Shown piece by piece: positions 54,654 to 63,578 of a stretch of DNA of 64,000 nucleotides (positions within the stretch are counted from its first letter, which is position 1; each line of letters starts with the position of its first letter). The stretch comes from Candidimonas humi (lineage in GTDB: Bacteria > Pseudomonadota > Gammaproteobacteria > Burkholderiales > Burkholderiaceae_B). The position numbers were made by a program, and so were the translations under genes. A model generated the notes under the pieces. That model did no database searches, was not told the origin of the DNA, and saw only the letters and a program-made list of their open reading frames with translations. The stretch lies in NCBI RefSeq assembly GCF_019166065.1, contig NZ_JAHTBN010000002.1, positions 124,001-188,000 on the forward strand, in the 5' to 3' direction.

Positions 54654-55743
54654 TGGCGTAGCGATCCGTCATGCCCGCAATGTAGTCGGCGATGGCGCGT
54701 GCCTGCGCCACCTCGCCATCGCGCCGATGATCGGGCGGCAGTAGCCGCGGCTCGTTCAGGAAGGCCACGAACAGTTCGCGCACGATGCGCCGCGCCTTGT
54801 TCGTCATGCGCATGACGCGGTAATGGCGATACAGGTTGTCCATCAGGAAACTCTTGAGCGCATCGGCCTGGCGGCGCATGGACGCCGAGAACGAGGCCAG
54901 GGGCGGGCAGCGCCGGACGGCGTCGACGCTGTCCGGCCCATGCCGCCCGATATTGGCCAGCGTGGTTTCGGTCAGGTCCAGCACCAGCGTATTGATCATG
55001 GCCCGTATGGTCTCGGACACCGCGCGGCGGCTGTCGACGCGCGGATACGCACGCAGCACCGCCGCATGGTGCGTGGCGAAGATTTCCAGCATCTGCAGTT
55101 GCTGGATGCCGATCAGCCCCGAGCGCAGCCCATCGTCGATGTCGTGGTTGTTATAGGCGATCTCGTCGGCCAGGTTGGCGATCTGCGCCTCCAGCGAAGG
55201 CTGGGTGCCGTCCAGGAAACGCGCGCCCACGTCGCCCAGCAGGCGCGCATGGCGCGCCGAGCAGTGCTTGAGTATGCCCTCGCGCGTCTCGAAGCACAGA
55301 TTCAGGCCATTGAACTCGGCGTAGCGCTCTTCGAGCTCATCGACCACCCTCAGGCTCTGCAGATTGTGCTCGAAGCCGCCGACTTCGGGGGCCAGCTCGC
55401 GCAGGCATTTGTTCAGCTCGTCCTGCCCGGCATGGCCGAAGGGCGTATGCCCCAGGTCGTGCGCCAGGGCAATGGCCTCGGTGAGATCTTCGTTCAGATC
55501 CAGGTTGCGCGCCAGGCTGCGGGCGATCTGTGCCACCTCGATGCTGTGCGTGAGCCGCGTGCGGAACAGGTCGCCCTCGTGATTGATGAAGACCTGCGTC
55601 TTGTATTCCAGCAAACGGAAGGCATTGCAATGGACGATACGGTCGCGGTCGCGCTGGAACTGGCTGCGGCCGGCCGGCGGCGCCTCGGCGTGCAGGCGCC
55701 CGCGCGTATGCGCCGGGTCGCAGGCATAGACGGCGAGCGCCAT
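54622..55743 (-). CDS. dgt: deoxyguanosinetriphosphate triphosphohydrolase-like protein
   Basis: HD-domain dNTP triphosphohydrolase of 373 residues. The metal ligands are in [11 protein letters not shown] (His66) and [16 protein letters not shown] (His95, Asp96), with a later Asp in [15 protein letters not shown]. The N-terminal [20 protein letters not shown] is typical. It trims dNTP pools. Its start is 17 bp after aroB on the same strand, so it is part of the aroK-aroB-dgt operon. The 3' end overlaps the MFS gene. Confidence 0.94.
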   Translation of the reverse strand: MALAVYACDPAHTRGRLHAEAPPAGRSQFQRDRDRIVHCNAFRLLEYKTQVFINHEGDLFRTRLTHSIEVAQIARSLARNLDLNEDLTEAIALAHDLGHTPFGHAGQDELNKCLRELAPEVGGFEHNLQSLRVVDELEERYAEFNGLNLCFETREGILKHCSARHARLLGDVGARFLDGTQPSLEAQIANLADEIAYNNHDIDDGLRSGLIGIQQLQMLEIFATHHAAVLRAYPRVDSRRAVSETIRAMINTLVLDLTETTLANIGRHGPDSVDAVRRCPPLASFSASMRRQADALKSFLMDNLYRHYRVMRMTNKARRIVRELFVAFLNEPRLLPPDHRRDGEVAQARAIADYIAGMTDRYAIREHEQLFRM

Positions 55744-55760
55744 TTTCGCCGGCCCGTCAG

Positions 55761-56849
55761 TCAGGCGGGATGCGCGGCGGCGCGTTCCAGGACCGCCTGC
55801 AAGGCAGCCTCGGGCGCCGGCTGGAACACCGCCCTGCCGATCTCAGGCAGCAGCACGAAACGCAGCGTGCCGCCTTCGGTCTTTTTGTCCACCTGCATGA
55901 GATCGATCCAGCGCTGGGTGCCCAGATCGGGCGCTTGTACCGGGCAGCCTATGGCCTGCACCAGGGCGCGCACGCGCTCGACACTGGCGCTGTCCAGGCC
56001 GAGGCAGGCCTGCGAGAGTTCGGCGGCCTGCACCATGCCGCAGCCCACCGCCTCGCCGTGCAGCCACCGGCCGTAGCCCAGGCCGGACTCGATGGCGTGG
56101 CCGAAGGTATGGCCGAAATTGAGAATGGCGCGCAGCCCCGATTCGCGCTCGTCCTGCGACACCACCCAGGCCTTGAGTTCGCACGAGCGCTGGATGGCGT
56201 AGGCGAGTGCCGCCGGTTCCAGCCGTTGCAAGGCGTCCACATTGCGTTCGCACCAGGCGAAGAAATCGGCGTCGATGATCAGGCCGTACTTGATGACTTC
56301 GGCCAGGCCCGCGGAGATCTCGCGCTGCGGCAGCGTGGCCAGCACGTCGATGTCGATCTCGACGGCGATCGGCTGGTAGAACGCGCCGATCATGTTCTTG
56401 CCCAGGGGGTGGTTGACGGCGGTCTTGCCCCCCACCGAGGAATCGACCTGCGCGAGCAAGGTAGTAGGCACCTGCACGAAACGTATGCCGCGCATGTACG
56501 TGGCCGCGGCAAAGCCGCAGATGTCGCCGACCACGCCGCCGCCCAGCGCCACCAGCACGGCGCGCCGGTCGAGCCGGTTGCGCAGCAGCGCGTCGTAGAT
56601 CAGGTTCAGCGTCTGCCAGTCCTTGTAGGACTCGCCGTCGGGCAGCTCGATGCGTACCAGGCGCTTGCCGGTCTGCTCGAGTGCGGCCTGCACGCGCTGC
56701 GCGTAGAGCGCGGCCACCGTGGAATTGGTGACGACGGCGATCGCCGTGGCGTCCTGCGGAATACTGTGCGCCAGATGGTCCAGGCGGCCGGACCCTATGT
56801 GGATCGGATAGCTGCCCCCCGGGGTGTCGACATCTACGGTGGTAATCAT
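55761..56849 (-). CDS. aroB: 3-dehydroquinate synthase
   Basis: Second enzyme of the shikimate pathway, converting DAHP to 3-dehydroquinate with NAD+ and a divalent metal. The 362-residue protein has the NAD-binding glycine motif [21 protein letters not shown] (part), [14 protein letters not shown] and metal ligands in [10 protein letters not shown] and HGEAVGCGM. Its start overlaps the aroK stop as ATGA (56846-56849). Confidence 0.97.
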   Translation of the reverse strand: MITTVDVDTPGGSYPIHIGSGRLDHLAHSIPQDATAIAVVTNSTVAALYAQRVQAALEQTGKRLVRIELPDGESYKDWQTLNLIYDALLRNRLDRRAVLVALGGGVVGDICGFAAATYMRGIRFVQVPTTLLAQVDSSVGGKTAVNHPLGKNMIGAFYQPIAVEIDIDVLATLPQREISAGLAEVIKYGLIIDADFFAWCERNVDALQRLEPAALAYAIQRSCELKAWVVSQDERESGLRAILNFGHTFGHAIESGLGYGRWLHGEAVGCGMVQAAELSQACLGLDSASVERVRALVQAIGCPVQAPDLGTQRWIDLMQVDKKTEGGTLRFVLLPEIGRAVFQPAPEAALQAVLERAAAHPA

Positions 56850-57460
56850 GCGGTCTCGTGTTTCTGCAGCATCGGAATCAGCGACTGTACCACCTGGGGA
56901 ACGGGCATGAGCCCCGTTTCGAACACCAGGTTGGCCACCTCTTCATACAAGGGCTCGCGCTGGGCCAGGAGTTCGGCGATGCGCCCGCGCGGATCGACGG
57001 TCTGCAGCAAGGGGCGGCCGCGGTCGCGCGCCACGCGGCGGTACAATTCGTCACCCTTGGCGCGCAAATATATGACCAGGCCGTGGTCGCGCAGGCAACG
57101 GCGATTGGCCTCGGCCAGCACGGCGCCGCCCCCGGTGGCGATGATAATGTCGTTGCGCTGCGCGCATTCTTGCAACAGGGCCGATTCGCGGCGACGGAAC
57201 CCTTCTTCGCCCTCGATGTCGAAAATCAGCGACACCCGCACGCCGCAGCGCGCCTCGAGCTCGTGGTCGAGGTCGAGGAATTCTCGACCCAATTGCTTGG
57301 CGAGCTGCCGGCCTATGGTCGTCTTGCCGGCCCCCATCATGCCGACGAGAAAGATCGGACGGTCGCCGCATAGCGTATTCGCAGCCTTCCGCGGCGCCGG
57401 CGCCGCAGCCGCTTCCGTGGATTGCGCCGGCATGGCGCCCCCGTATAAAGAGTTATTCAT
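56846..57460 (-). CDS. aroK: shikimate kinase
   Basis: Phosphorylates shikimate at O3. It has 204 residues from ATG 57460; ATG 57433 is a second candidate and the first 30-45 residues are not conserved. Walker A is GMMGAGKTTIG, the shikimate-binding Asp and Arg lie in FLDLDHELE and GFRRRESALL, the glycine motif is IATGGGAVL, and the lid Arg in DRGRPLL. First gene of aroK-aroB-dgt and divergent from mrcA. Confidence 0.96.
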   Translation of the reverse strand: MNNSLYGGAMPAQSTEAAAAPAPRKAANTLCGDRPIFLVGMMGAGKTTIGRQLAKQLGREFLDLDHELEARCGVRVSLIFDIEGEEGFRRRESALLQECAQRNDIIIATGGGAVLAEANRRCLRDHGLVIYLRAKGDELYRRVARDRGRPLLQTVDPRGRIAELLAQREPLYEEVANLVFETGLMPVPQVVQSLIPMLQKHETA

Positions 57461-57575
57461 TTGTGTATTATCCCACTTGCAAACCCGAGGCGGACGGCCA
57501 TGCCGCAGCATTCGGTTACATTAAGCCGAAGCGTAAACACGGGTCTCGCCCCCGTTGGACTTAAAATCGCCCGTA

Positions 57576-60056
57576 ATGAGTTCTTCTACCTCCCCCAATA
57601 AATCCCGGTCCGGCCCCTCTTCCTGGATCGGGCGCTTCTTTTTGAAGGCAGTGGTCTTTTTCGCGGGGCTCGGGCTGTGCGGCGTACTCCTGGGCACGCT
57701 GGCGCTGGCACTGGCCTGGCCGAACCTGCCCGACCTTCATGCCATGACGGACTATCGGCCGCGCATACCCTTGCGCATCTACACCGCCGACAAGGTCCTG
57801 ATCGGCGAGTTCGGCGAAGAGCGGCGCAATGTGCTGCGCTTCAACGAAATCCCCGACGTCATGAAGTCCGCCATCCTGTCGGCCGAAGACGACCGCTTCT
57901 ACCAGCACGGCGGCATCGACTGGTCGGGCGTGGCGCGCGCCATGCTGGCCAACATCACGCACATGTCCAAGGCACAGGGCGCCAGCACCATCACGATGCA
58001 GGTTGCACGCAATTTCTACCTGTCCTCGGAAAAGACCTACACCCGCAAGTTCTACGAACTGCTGCTCACCTTCAAGATCGAGTCCACGCTTACCAAAGAC
58101 CAGATCCTCGATCTGTACATGAACCAGATCTACCTCGGCCACCGGGCCTATGGCTTCGCCGCCGCCTGCCGCACTTATTTCGGCAAGCCGCTGTCCGAGA
58201 TCACCCCCGCCGAAGCGGCCATGCTGGCCGGCATACCCAAGGCGCCCTCGCGCTTCAACCCCATCGCCAACTTCAAGCGCGCCAAGATCCGCCAGGCCTA
58301 CGTGCTGGGCCGCATGAAGGCCCTGGGCTACCTGACCGACGACGAATACAAGCAGGCCATGGCGCAGCCCATCCAGTTGAGATCGTCGGCCGGCACGCAG
58401 AACGGCAGCTACTCCATCCATGGCGACTACGTGGCCGAGCTGGCGCGCCAGCTGATGTACAACATCTACCAGGACGACATCTACTCGCGCGGCTTCAACG
58501 TCTACACCACCGTCAACTCGCAGGACCAGGAACAGGCCTACAAGGCCGTGCGCGACGGCGTGCTCGACTACACGCGCCGCTCGCCCTACCCCGGGCCAGA
58601 AGAAACCATAGACCTGCCCGCCGGCGTCGAGAAAGACTCCGCCAAGCTCGATTCCATCCTCGACGACCTGCAGGACAAATACGCCGACAGCGGCAACCTG
58701 CTGATGGGCCTGGTGCTGTCGGCTTCGCCCACCAAGATCACGGTGGCCCGCAGCTCGCAGGAAATCATCGACATCACCGACAAGCGGGCCCTGCGCGTGG
58801 TGGCGCGCGGCCTGGTCAAGAACGCCAGCAAGAAGGTGCGCATCCAGCGCGGTTCGGTGGTCTATATCCACAAGAACGGCGACTACTGGGAAGTCATCAA
58901 CATGCCCGCCGTGCAGGCGGCCTTCGTGGCCGTCAGGCCCGAAGACGGCGCCATCCAGGCTATGGTCGGCGGCTTCGACTTCGACCAGGGCAAGTTCAAT
59001 CGCGTGACCCAGGCCTGGCGCCAGCCGGGCTCCAGCTTCAAGCCCTTCCTGTACGCCTCGGCGCTGGAACGCGGCCTGACCCCGGCCACGCAGATTTCCA
59101 ACGAGCCCTTCTCGCTCACCGCCGCGCAGACCGGCTCCAAGCCCTGGACGCCGAAGAACTACGGCAATGAATACAACCCCATGCTCACCATGCGCGAGGG
59201 CCTGTACAAGTCCATGAACATGGTCTCCATACGCATCATGCAGGCGGTGGGGCCCAAGTACGTGCAAGACTACATCACCCGCTTCGGCTTCGACCGCGCC
59301 CGCCAGCCCGCAGTGCTGCCGCTGGCGCTGGGCGCCGGCAGCGTCACGCCTTTGCAGATGGCCGGCGCCTACTCGGTCTTCGCCAACGGCGGCTACCGGG
59401 TGCCCCCATACCTGATCGATCACGTCACCGACAGCAGCGGCAAGACCATCATGCAGGCCAAGCCCACCGTGGCCGGCGACGCCGCCGCACGCGTCATCGA
59501 CCCGCGCACGGTCTACGTCATGGACGACATGCTGCGCGGCGTCGCCACCTACGGCACCGGCGCGCGCGTGCACCGCGAACTGCACCGCGACGACATCGGC
59601 GGCAAGACCGGCACCACCAACGAATCCCACGACGCCTGGTTCGCCGGCTTCACCCCGCACCTCGTGGGCATCGCCTGGATGGGCTACGACCAGCCGCGTT
59701 CGCTGGGCTCGCGCGAGACCGGCGGCGGTGCGGCCCTGCCCATATGGCTGGACTTCATGCGCTTCGCCCTGAAAGGCCAGCCGCAGACCCCGCCCGGGCC
59801 CATGCCTTCGGGCCTGAGCAAGATCGACGGCGACTACTACTTCTCGGAATTCCCGCCCGGGCAGGCCATCGCCCGCGTCGGGCTGCCCGCCCTGCCGGGC
59901 ATGGACACTAGCCCGGCGCCCGGCAGCAACGGCGCCGCCCCCGGCGCACCCGGCACCAACCCCGACGACGGCATCAACAATCTGTTGAACCACCTGCAGG
60001 GCCAGGCGGCCCCGAGCGACCAGGGCGCGGCCCAGACGCAAAAAGTACAATTCTAA
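57576..60056 (+). CDS. mrcA: penicillin-binding protein 1A (bifunctional)
   Basis: Peptidoglycan glycosyltransferase/transpeptidase of 826 residues. A single N-terminal membrane anchor (LKAVVFFAGLGLCGVLLG) is followed by the GT51 domain with catalytic Glu in SAEDDRFYQHGGIDW and GASTITMQVARN. The transpeptidase has the SxxK motif in PGSSFKPFLY, SMN near KSMNMVS and KTG in GGKTGTT. An OB-like insert lies between. The C-terminus is Pro/Gly/Ala-rich and low in complexity. ATG 57576 is chosen over an in-frame TTG at 57555. Confidence 0.96.
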   Translation: MSSSTSPNKSRSGPSSWIGRFFLKAVVFFAGLGLCGVLLGTLALALAWPNLPDLHAMTDYRPRIPLRIYTADKVLIGEFGEERRNVLRFNEIPDVMKSAILSAEDDRFYQHGGIDWSGVARAMLANITHMSKAQGASTITMQVARNFYLSSEKTYTRKFYELLLTFKIESTLTKDQILDLYMNQIYLGHRAYGFAAACRTYFGKPLSEITPAEAAMLAGIPKAPSRFNPIANFKRAKIRQAYVLGRMKALGYLTDDEYKQAMAQPIQLRSSAGTQNGSYSIHGDYVAELARQLMYNIYQDDIYSRGFNVYTTVNSQDQEQAYKAVRDGVLDYTRRSPYPGPEETIDLPAGVEKDSAKLDSILDDLQDKYADSGNLLMGLVLSASPTKITVARSSQEIIDITDKRALRVVARGLVKNASKKVRIQRGSVVYIHKNGDYWEVINMPAVQAAFVAVRPEDGAIQAMVGGFDFDQGKFNRVTQAWRQPGSSFKPFLYASALERGLTPATQISNEPFSLTAAQTGSKPWTPKNYGNEYNPMLTMREGLYKSMNMVSIRIMQAVGPKYVQDYITRFGFDRARQPAVLPLALGAGSVTPLQMAGAYSVFANGGYRVPPYLIDHVTDSSGKTIMQAKPTVAGDAAARVIDPRTVYVMDDMLRGVATYGTGARVHRELHRDDIGGKTGTTNESHDAWFAGFTPHLVGIAWMGYDQPRSLGSRETGGGAALPIWLDFMRFALKGQPQTPPGPMPSGLSKIDGDYYFSEFPPGQAIARVGLPALPGMDTSPAPGSNGAAPGAPGTNPDDGINNLLNHLQGQAAPSDQGAAQTQKVQF

Positions 60057-60112
60057 GGTTCGAAGCCGGGCTCCCGCCCGGCGAACCCATTCTGTCCATT
60101 TGGAGTCACCTC

Positions 60113-60346
60113 ATGCAAGCGTCTTCCGGACCGGCGCGAGCCCGTCATACGCCCCGTATCGCAGCCGGCCTGTTCCTGCTGGCGCTATTGGCCGGCTGCG
60201 GCTACAAAGGCCCCCTGTACATGCCCCGGCCGCCCGCCCCCGACGCGTCCCTGACCAAGCCGCCCCAAAGCGTGCAACTGCCGGCCGAAAAAAGCAGCAC
60301 GGGCGACAATACCGCCACGCCTGCCGCCAGCCAACCCGTCAAATAA
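60113..60346 (+). CDS. lptM: LPS-assembly lipoprotein LptM (YifL family)
   Basis: Small lipoprotein of 77 residues. The signal ends in the lipobox LAGC with Cys29, and the conserved LptM motif CGYKGPLYMPRP follows. In enterobacteria LptM assists maturation of the LPS translocon LptDE. The tail is disordered (PPQSVQLPAEKSSTGDN). It sits 176 bp ahead of lysA, the usual pairing. Confidence 0.92.
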   Translation: MQASSGPARARHTPRIAAGLFLLALLAGCGYKGPLYMPRPPAPDASLTKPPQSVQLPAEKSSTGDNTATPAASQPVK

Positions 60347-60521
60347 GCCGCCGGCCCGGCCGCCCGTGCCGCGGCTTGCATTACACTGTGCGGCCATCGC
60401 GCCCCGGGCACCAAGCCCGGCGCCCGGCGCCGCGGCCAAGCATCGTAGACCGGCCCAGGCCGTACCATCGCCACTTTTTCGCAGCACCTACTTTCCTTAC
60501 ATCCGTCACGCCAGCCCCATC

Positions 60522-61790
60522 ATGACCGTCGCCCCCCAATTCGCCTACCGCGGCAACGAGCTGTACGCCGAAGACGTCCCGCTTTCCCGGCTGGCACAGG
60601 AATTCGGCACCCCGCTCTACGTCTACTCGCGCCGCGCATTGCGCGAAGCCTGGGCAGCCTACCGGACCGCCGCCGAAGGCCGCAACGTCCTCGTCTGCTA
60701 CGGCATGAAGGCCAACTCCAACCTCGGGGTCCTGAACGAATTCAAGAACCTCGGCGCCGGCTTCGACATCGTCTCAGGTGGCGAACTGGCCCGCGTCCTG
60801 GCCATAGGCGGAGACCCCGGCAAGATCGTGTTTTCCGGCGTCGGCAAACAAGCCGCAGAAATGCAGGCCGCGCTGCGGGCCGGCGTCAAATGCTTCAACG
60901 TCGAATCGGAAGCCGAACTGCAGCGCCTGTCGCAAGTGGCGCAGGCCGAGGGCCGCGTGGCCGCCGTGTCGCTGCGCGTCAACCCCGACGTCGATGCCCA
61001 GACCCATCCCTATATCTCCACCGGCCTGAAGCAGAACAAATTCGGCATCGCCATCGACATCGCCCCGCGGGTATACCGCCAGGCCGCCGCCCTGCCCGGC
61101 ATAGAAGTGGTGGGGGCCGACTGCCACATCGGCTCGCAGATCACCGAGACCGGCCCCTACCTGGACGCGCTCGACAAACTGCTGGTCCTCATCGCCAGCC
61201 TGGCCGAGCAAGGCATACACATCAAGCACCTCGACCTCGGCGGCGGCCTGGGCATACGCTACAAGGACGAAACCCCGCTGCCGCCCAAGGCCCTGCTGGA
61301 CCAGGTATTCGACCGCCTGGACGCGCAAGGCCTGGGCCATCTGCAATTGGTGCTGGAACCCGGCCGTTCGATGGTGGGCAACGCCGGAGTGCTGCTGACC
61401 CGGGTGGAATACCTGAAGCACGGCGAGGCCCGCAACTTCGCCATCGTCGACGCAGCCATGAACGACCTGCTGCGCCCCACCCTGTACGACGCCTGGCACG
61501 GCGTCGAACCGGTACAGCCGCGCGACGGCGACCCGGCCCAGACCTACGACATCGTCGGCCCCATCTGCGAAAGCGGCGACTGGCTGGCGCGCGACCGCCG
61601 CCTGGCCATCCGCCAGGGCGACCTGCTCGCCATCATGTCCGCGGGCGCCTACGGCTTCGTGATGTCCAGCCAATACAACACCCGCCCGCGCGCCGCCGAA
61701 ATCATGGTCGACGGCGACCGCTACCACGTCCTGCGCCCGCGCGAAACCGTAGAAAGCCTCTACGCCGGCGAATCGGCACTGCCCTGGTAA
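60522..61790 (+). CDS. lysA: diaminopimelate decarboxylase
   Basis: PLP enzyme of 422 residues making L-lysine from meso-diaminopimelate. The PLP lysine is in CYGMKANSN, HIGSQITE and LDLGGGLGIRY follow, and the C-terminal barrel has ICESGDWLARDR and MSAGAYGFVMSSQYN. ATG 60522 begins the conserved part. The frame is open upstream to 60366 but this overlaps non-conserved DNA. Confidence 0.97.
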   Translation: MTVAPQFAYRGNELYAEDVPLSRLAQEFGTPLYVYSRRALREAWAAYRTAAEGRNVLVCYGMKANSNLGVLNEFKNLGAGFDIVSGGELARVLAIGGDPGKIVFSGVGKQAAEMQAALRAGVKCFNVESEAELQRLSQVAQAEGRVAAVSLRVNPDVDAQTHPYISTGLKQNKFGIAIDIAPRVYRQAAALPGIEVVGADCHIGSQITETGPYLDALDKLLVLIASLAEQGIHIKHLDLGGGLGIRYKDETPLPPKALLDQVFDRLDAQGLGHLQLVLEPGRSMVGNAGVLLTRVEYLKHGEARNFAIVDAAMNDLLRPTLYDAWHGVEPVQPRDGDPAQTYDIVGPICESGDWLARDRRLAIRQGDLLAIMSAGAYGFVMSSQYNTRPRAAEIMVDGDRYHVLRPRETVESLYAGESALPW

Positions 61791-61810
61791 GAAGACCTCC
61801 AAGCACGCCG

Positions 61811-61942
61811 CCGCTCTTCCAACCGCCTACAAAACGAGTGGAGAGAACGGGGTGCCTCCTGGAGGTGAGTGGGTCATCGAACCGGAAGGAGGTACCCCGT
61901 TCTAGGCCGCGCCTAAAGAACCAGCCCCGGCGACGCATACAA
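61811..61942. repeat. structured repeat, copy 1
   Basis: The first of two related units. It contains a 15-bp stem, GAACGGGGTGCCTCC (61845-61859) with GGAGGTACCCCGTTC (61888-61902), with one G-T/G-U pair. The loop of 28 bases includes GGAGGTGAGTGGG and ATCGAACCG. Flanks shared with copy 2 are AACCGCCTAC upstream and GAACCAGCC plus GGCGACGCATACAA downstream. It may be a non-coding RNA gene, a small mobile repeat or a dispersed element; the class is unknown to me. Confidence 0.7.
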
Positions 61943-61983
61943 AAGCAAGCAATCGGTATTGCCTCGAGAAGAACTCCGCCCCT

Positions 61984-62118
61984 CGCCCGACTCTCTCAAC
62001 CGTCTACGACTCGAGCGGAGGGAATGGGGCATCTCCCGGAGGTGAGTGGGGTATCGAACCGCAGGGAGATGCCCCATTCCAGGCCGCGTCTCAAGAACCA
62101 GCCCGGCGACGCATACAA
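61984..62118. repeat. structured repeat, copy 2
   Basis: The second unit, about 173 bp downstream of the first. Its stem is a perfect 16-bp inverted repeat, GAATGGGGCATCTCCC (62022-62037) and GGGAGATGCCCCATTC (62064-62079). The loop keeps GGAGGTGAGTGGGG and ATCGAACCG. Stem positions that differ from copy 1 change on both sides together. Confidence 0.7.
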
Positions 62119-62154
62119 TCGACGCAAACAAAGCTAGCGGCAAACCTCAAGTAA

Positions 62155-62176
62155 AAGGGCCCCAAAAGGGGCCCTT
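62155..62176 (-). terminator. rho-independent terminator for ccsB
   Basis: Arms AAGGGCCCC (62155-62163) and GGGGCCCTT (62168-62176) around AAAA. On the minus strand the stem is followed by a T run (TTTTAC), so it ends resB-ccsB transcription. For lysA it would be weaker. Confidence 0.85.
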
Positions 62177-62204
62177 ATCACAACAAGAAGACGTCACATC
62201 CGCA

Positions 62205-63566
62205 CTACAGCGACCCGTACGAGTGCAGCCCCGCCAGGAACATATTCACGCCCAGGAACGCGAAGCTCGTGACCAGCAGGCCGCCCAGCGCCCAGTACGC
62301 CGCCATCGTGCCGCGCAGGCCCTTCATCAAACGCATGTGCAGCCACGCCGCATAATTCAGCCAGACAATCAGCGCCCAGGTTTCCTTCGGGTCCCACTGC
62401 CAATAAGTACCCCACGCATCGGCCGCCCACAGCGCGCCCAGAATCGTCGCCACCGTGAAAAACGCAAAACCGACCGCAATCGCCCGATACATGATGTCGT
62501 CCAGGATCTCGAGCGGCGGCAGCTTGGCCGCAATCGGCTTGCGCATCGCCAATATCCCCGCCACGATGATCGCCGCCAGCCCGAAATACAGCATCCAGGT
62601 CATCGACACCTCTTTCGTGCCGAACACCATCGGTTCCGCGCACAGCACCGCACCCAGCACGAACACCGGCACCAGCTTCGCACGTGACACCGTCTGCCCG
62701 TGTTCCTTGATCAAGTAGGCGAAACCCACCATCGCCGACAAGGAGAACGAACTGTAGCCTATGAAATTGGCCGGCACATGCAGCTTCATCCACCAGCTCT
62801 TGAGCGCAGGCACCAGCGGCTGAATCGCATACGCATCGCGCGTGAACGAATACCACAGCAAAAATACCACCGCCGAACTGATCACCAGCAGCACGAAGCC
62901 GCCCAGCGCCCGCGTGGCATAACGACGCTCGTAGTACAAATAGAACAGTGCCGTGAACAGACAGAACAACACGAACACTTCATACAGATTGCTGACCGGC
63001 ACATGGCCTATGCCCGGCCCCAGCAGATGCCCTTCGCGCCAGCGCACCAGCATGCCCGTCAGGCCCGCGTACACCGCCGACCACGTCAGCGCCGTGCCCA
63101 GCCAGGCCGCCGTCGTGCTGAAAAACCCGATCCAGTAGCAGATCATCGCCAGCACGAACAAGGCGCACATCCACAATATCGCCGACTGCGACGACAGCAG
63201 ATATTTCAGGAAAAACACATGTTCCGAGCGCGTGATGTCGCCCTGCCCCAGCCCGCCGCCATTGCTGTACAGCCAGATGGCGAACAATGCACTCAGCCCG
63301 CTGAAGATCATCAGCGTGCGCATAGGCCGCCAAAGCCAGCCCAGCCAAGTGCACACCACCACCGCGCCGCACAGGATCAACTTCTCGTAGTAATCCATGT
63401 CGGCGCTGAAATTCAGCAGCGCATACGCCGCGCCCCCGGCCAGCACCAGGAAAAACACGATATCGGACCAATTCGGCCGGCCGCGATGGCCGCGCGAATC
63501 GCCGCTGGCCGTCATGGCATCTTCCCACATGGGAATGCCTGGCTTGATGATGGTAGTGTCGGACAT
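62205..63566 (-). CDS. ccsB: cytochrome c biogenesis protein CcsB/ResC
   Basis: Membrane component of system II cytochrome c maturation, which handles and attaches haem outside the membrane. The 453-residue protein has about eight helices and the haem-handling WWD-like segment WGTYWQWDPKETWAL near residue 390, with conserved His in SFTRDAYA-flanking and KLHVPANFIGYSSF segments. The N-terminus is extended by about 30 polar residues. It is 12 bp after resB on the same strand. Confidence 0.94.
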   Translation of the reverse strand: MSDTTIIKPGIPMWEDAMTASGDSRGHRGRPNWSDIVFFLVLAGGAAYALLNFSADMDYYEKLILCGAVVVCTWLGWLWRPMRTLMIFSGLSALFAIWLYSNGGGLGQGDITRSEHVFFLKYLLSSQSAILWMCALFVLAMICYWIGFFSTTAAWLGTALTWSAVYAGLTGMLVRWREGHLLGPGIGHVPVSNLYEVFVLFCLFTALFYLYYERRYATRALGGFVLLVISSAVVFLLWYSFTRDAYAIQPLVPALKSWWMKLHVPANFIGYSSFSLSAMVGFAYLIKEHGQTVSRAKLVPVFVLGAVLCAEPMVFGTKEVSMTWMLYFGLAAIIVAGILAMRKPIAAKLPPLEILDDIMYRAIAVGFAFFTVATILGALWAADAWGTYWQWDPKETWALIVWLNYAAWLHMRLMKGLRGTMAAYWALGGLLVTSFAFLGVNMFLAGLHSYGSL

Positions 63567-63578
63567 AGAGAAACCTCT

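Larger units (their letters stand above)
61791..62204. other. lysA-ccsB intergenic region with paired structured repeats
   Basis: A 414-bp convergent gap with no supported gene. It holds two copies of a hairpin repeat (61811-61942 and 61984-62118) and a terminator at 62155-62176, all annotated separately. Confidence 0.8.

Noticed and set aside
57561-60050. Very long open frame antisense to mrcA
   Set aside because: It mirrors the codon pattern of the GC-rich mrcA gene and has no family resemblance. PBP1A on the plus strand is certain.
62045-62064. T-loop-like GGTTCGAT on the minus strand of the lysA-ccsB repeat, suggesting a tRNA
   Set aside because: No acceptor stem, anticodon arm or CCA-side pairing fits around it; the sequence is the loop of a long hairpin.
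61800-62143. Protein-coding reading of the lysA-ccsB repeats (repeated peptide in one plus-strand frame)
   Set aside because: Both strands and several frames stay open by chance. The paired stem changes explain the pattern better than coding constraint.
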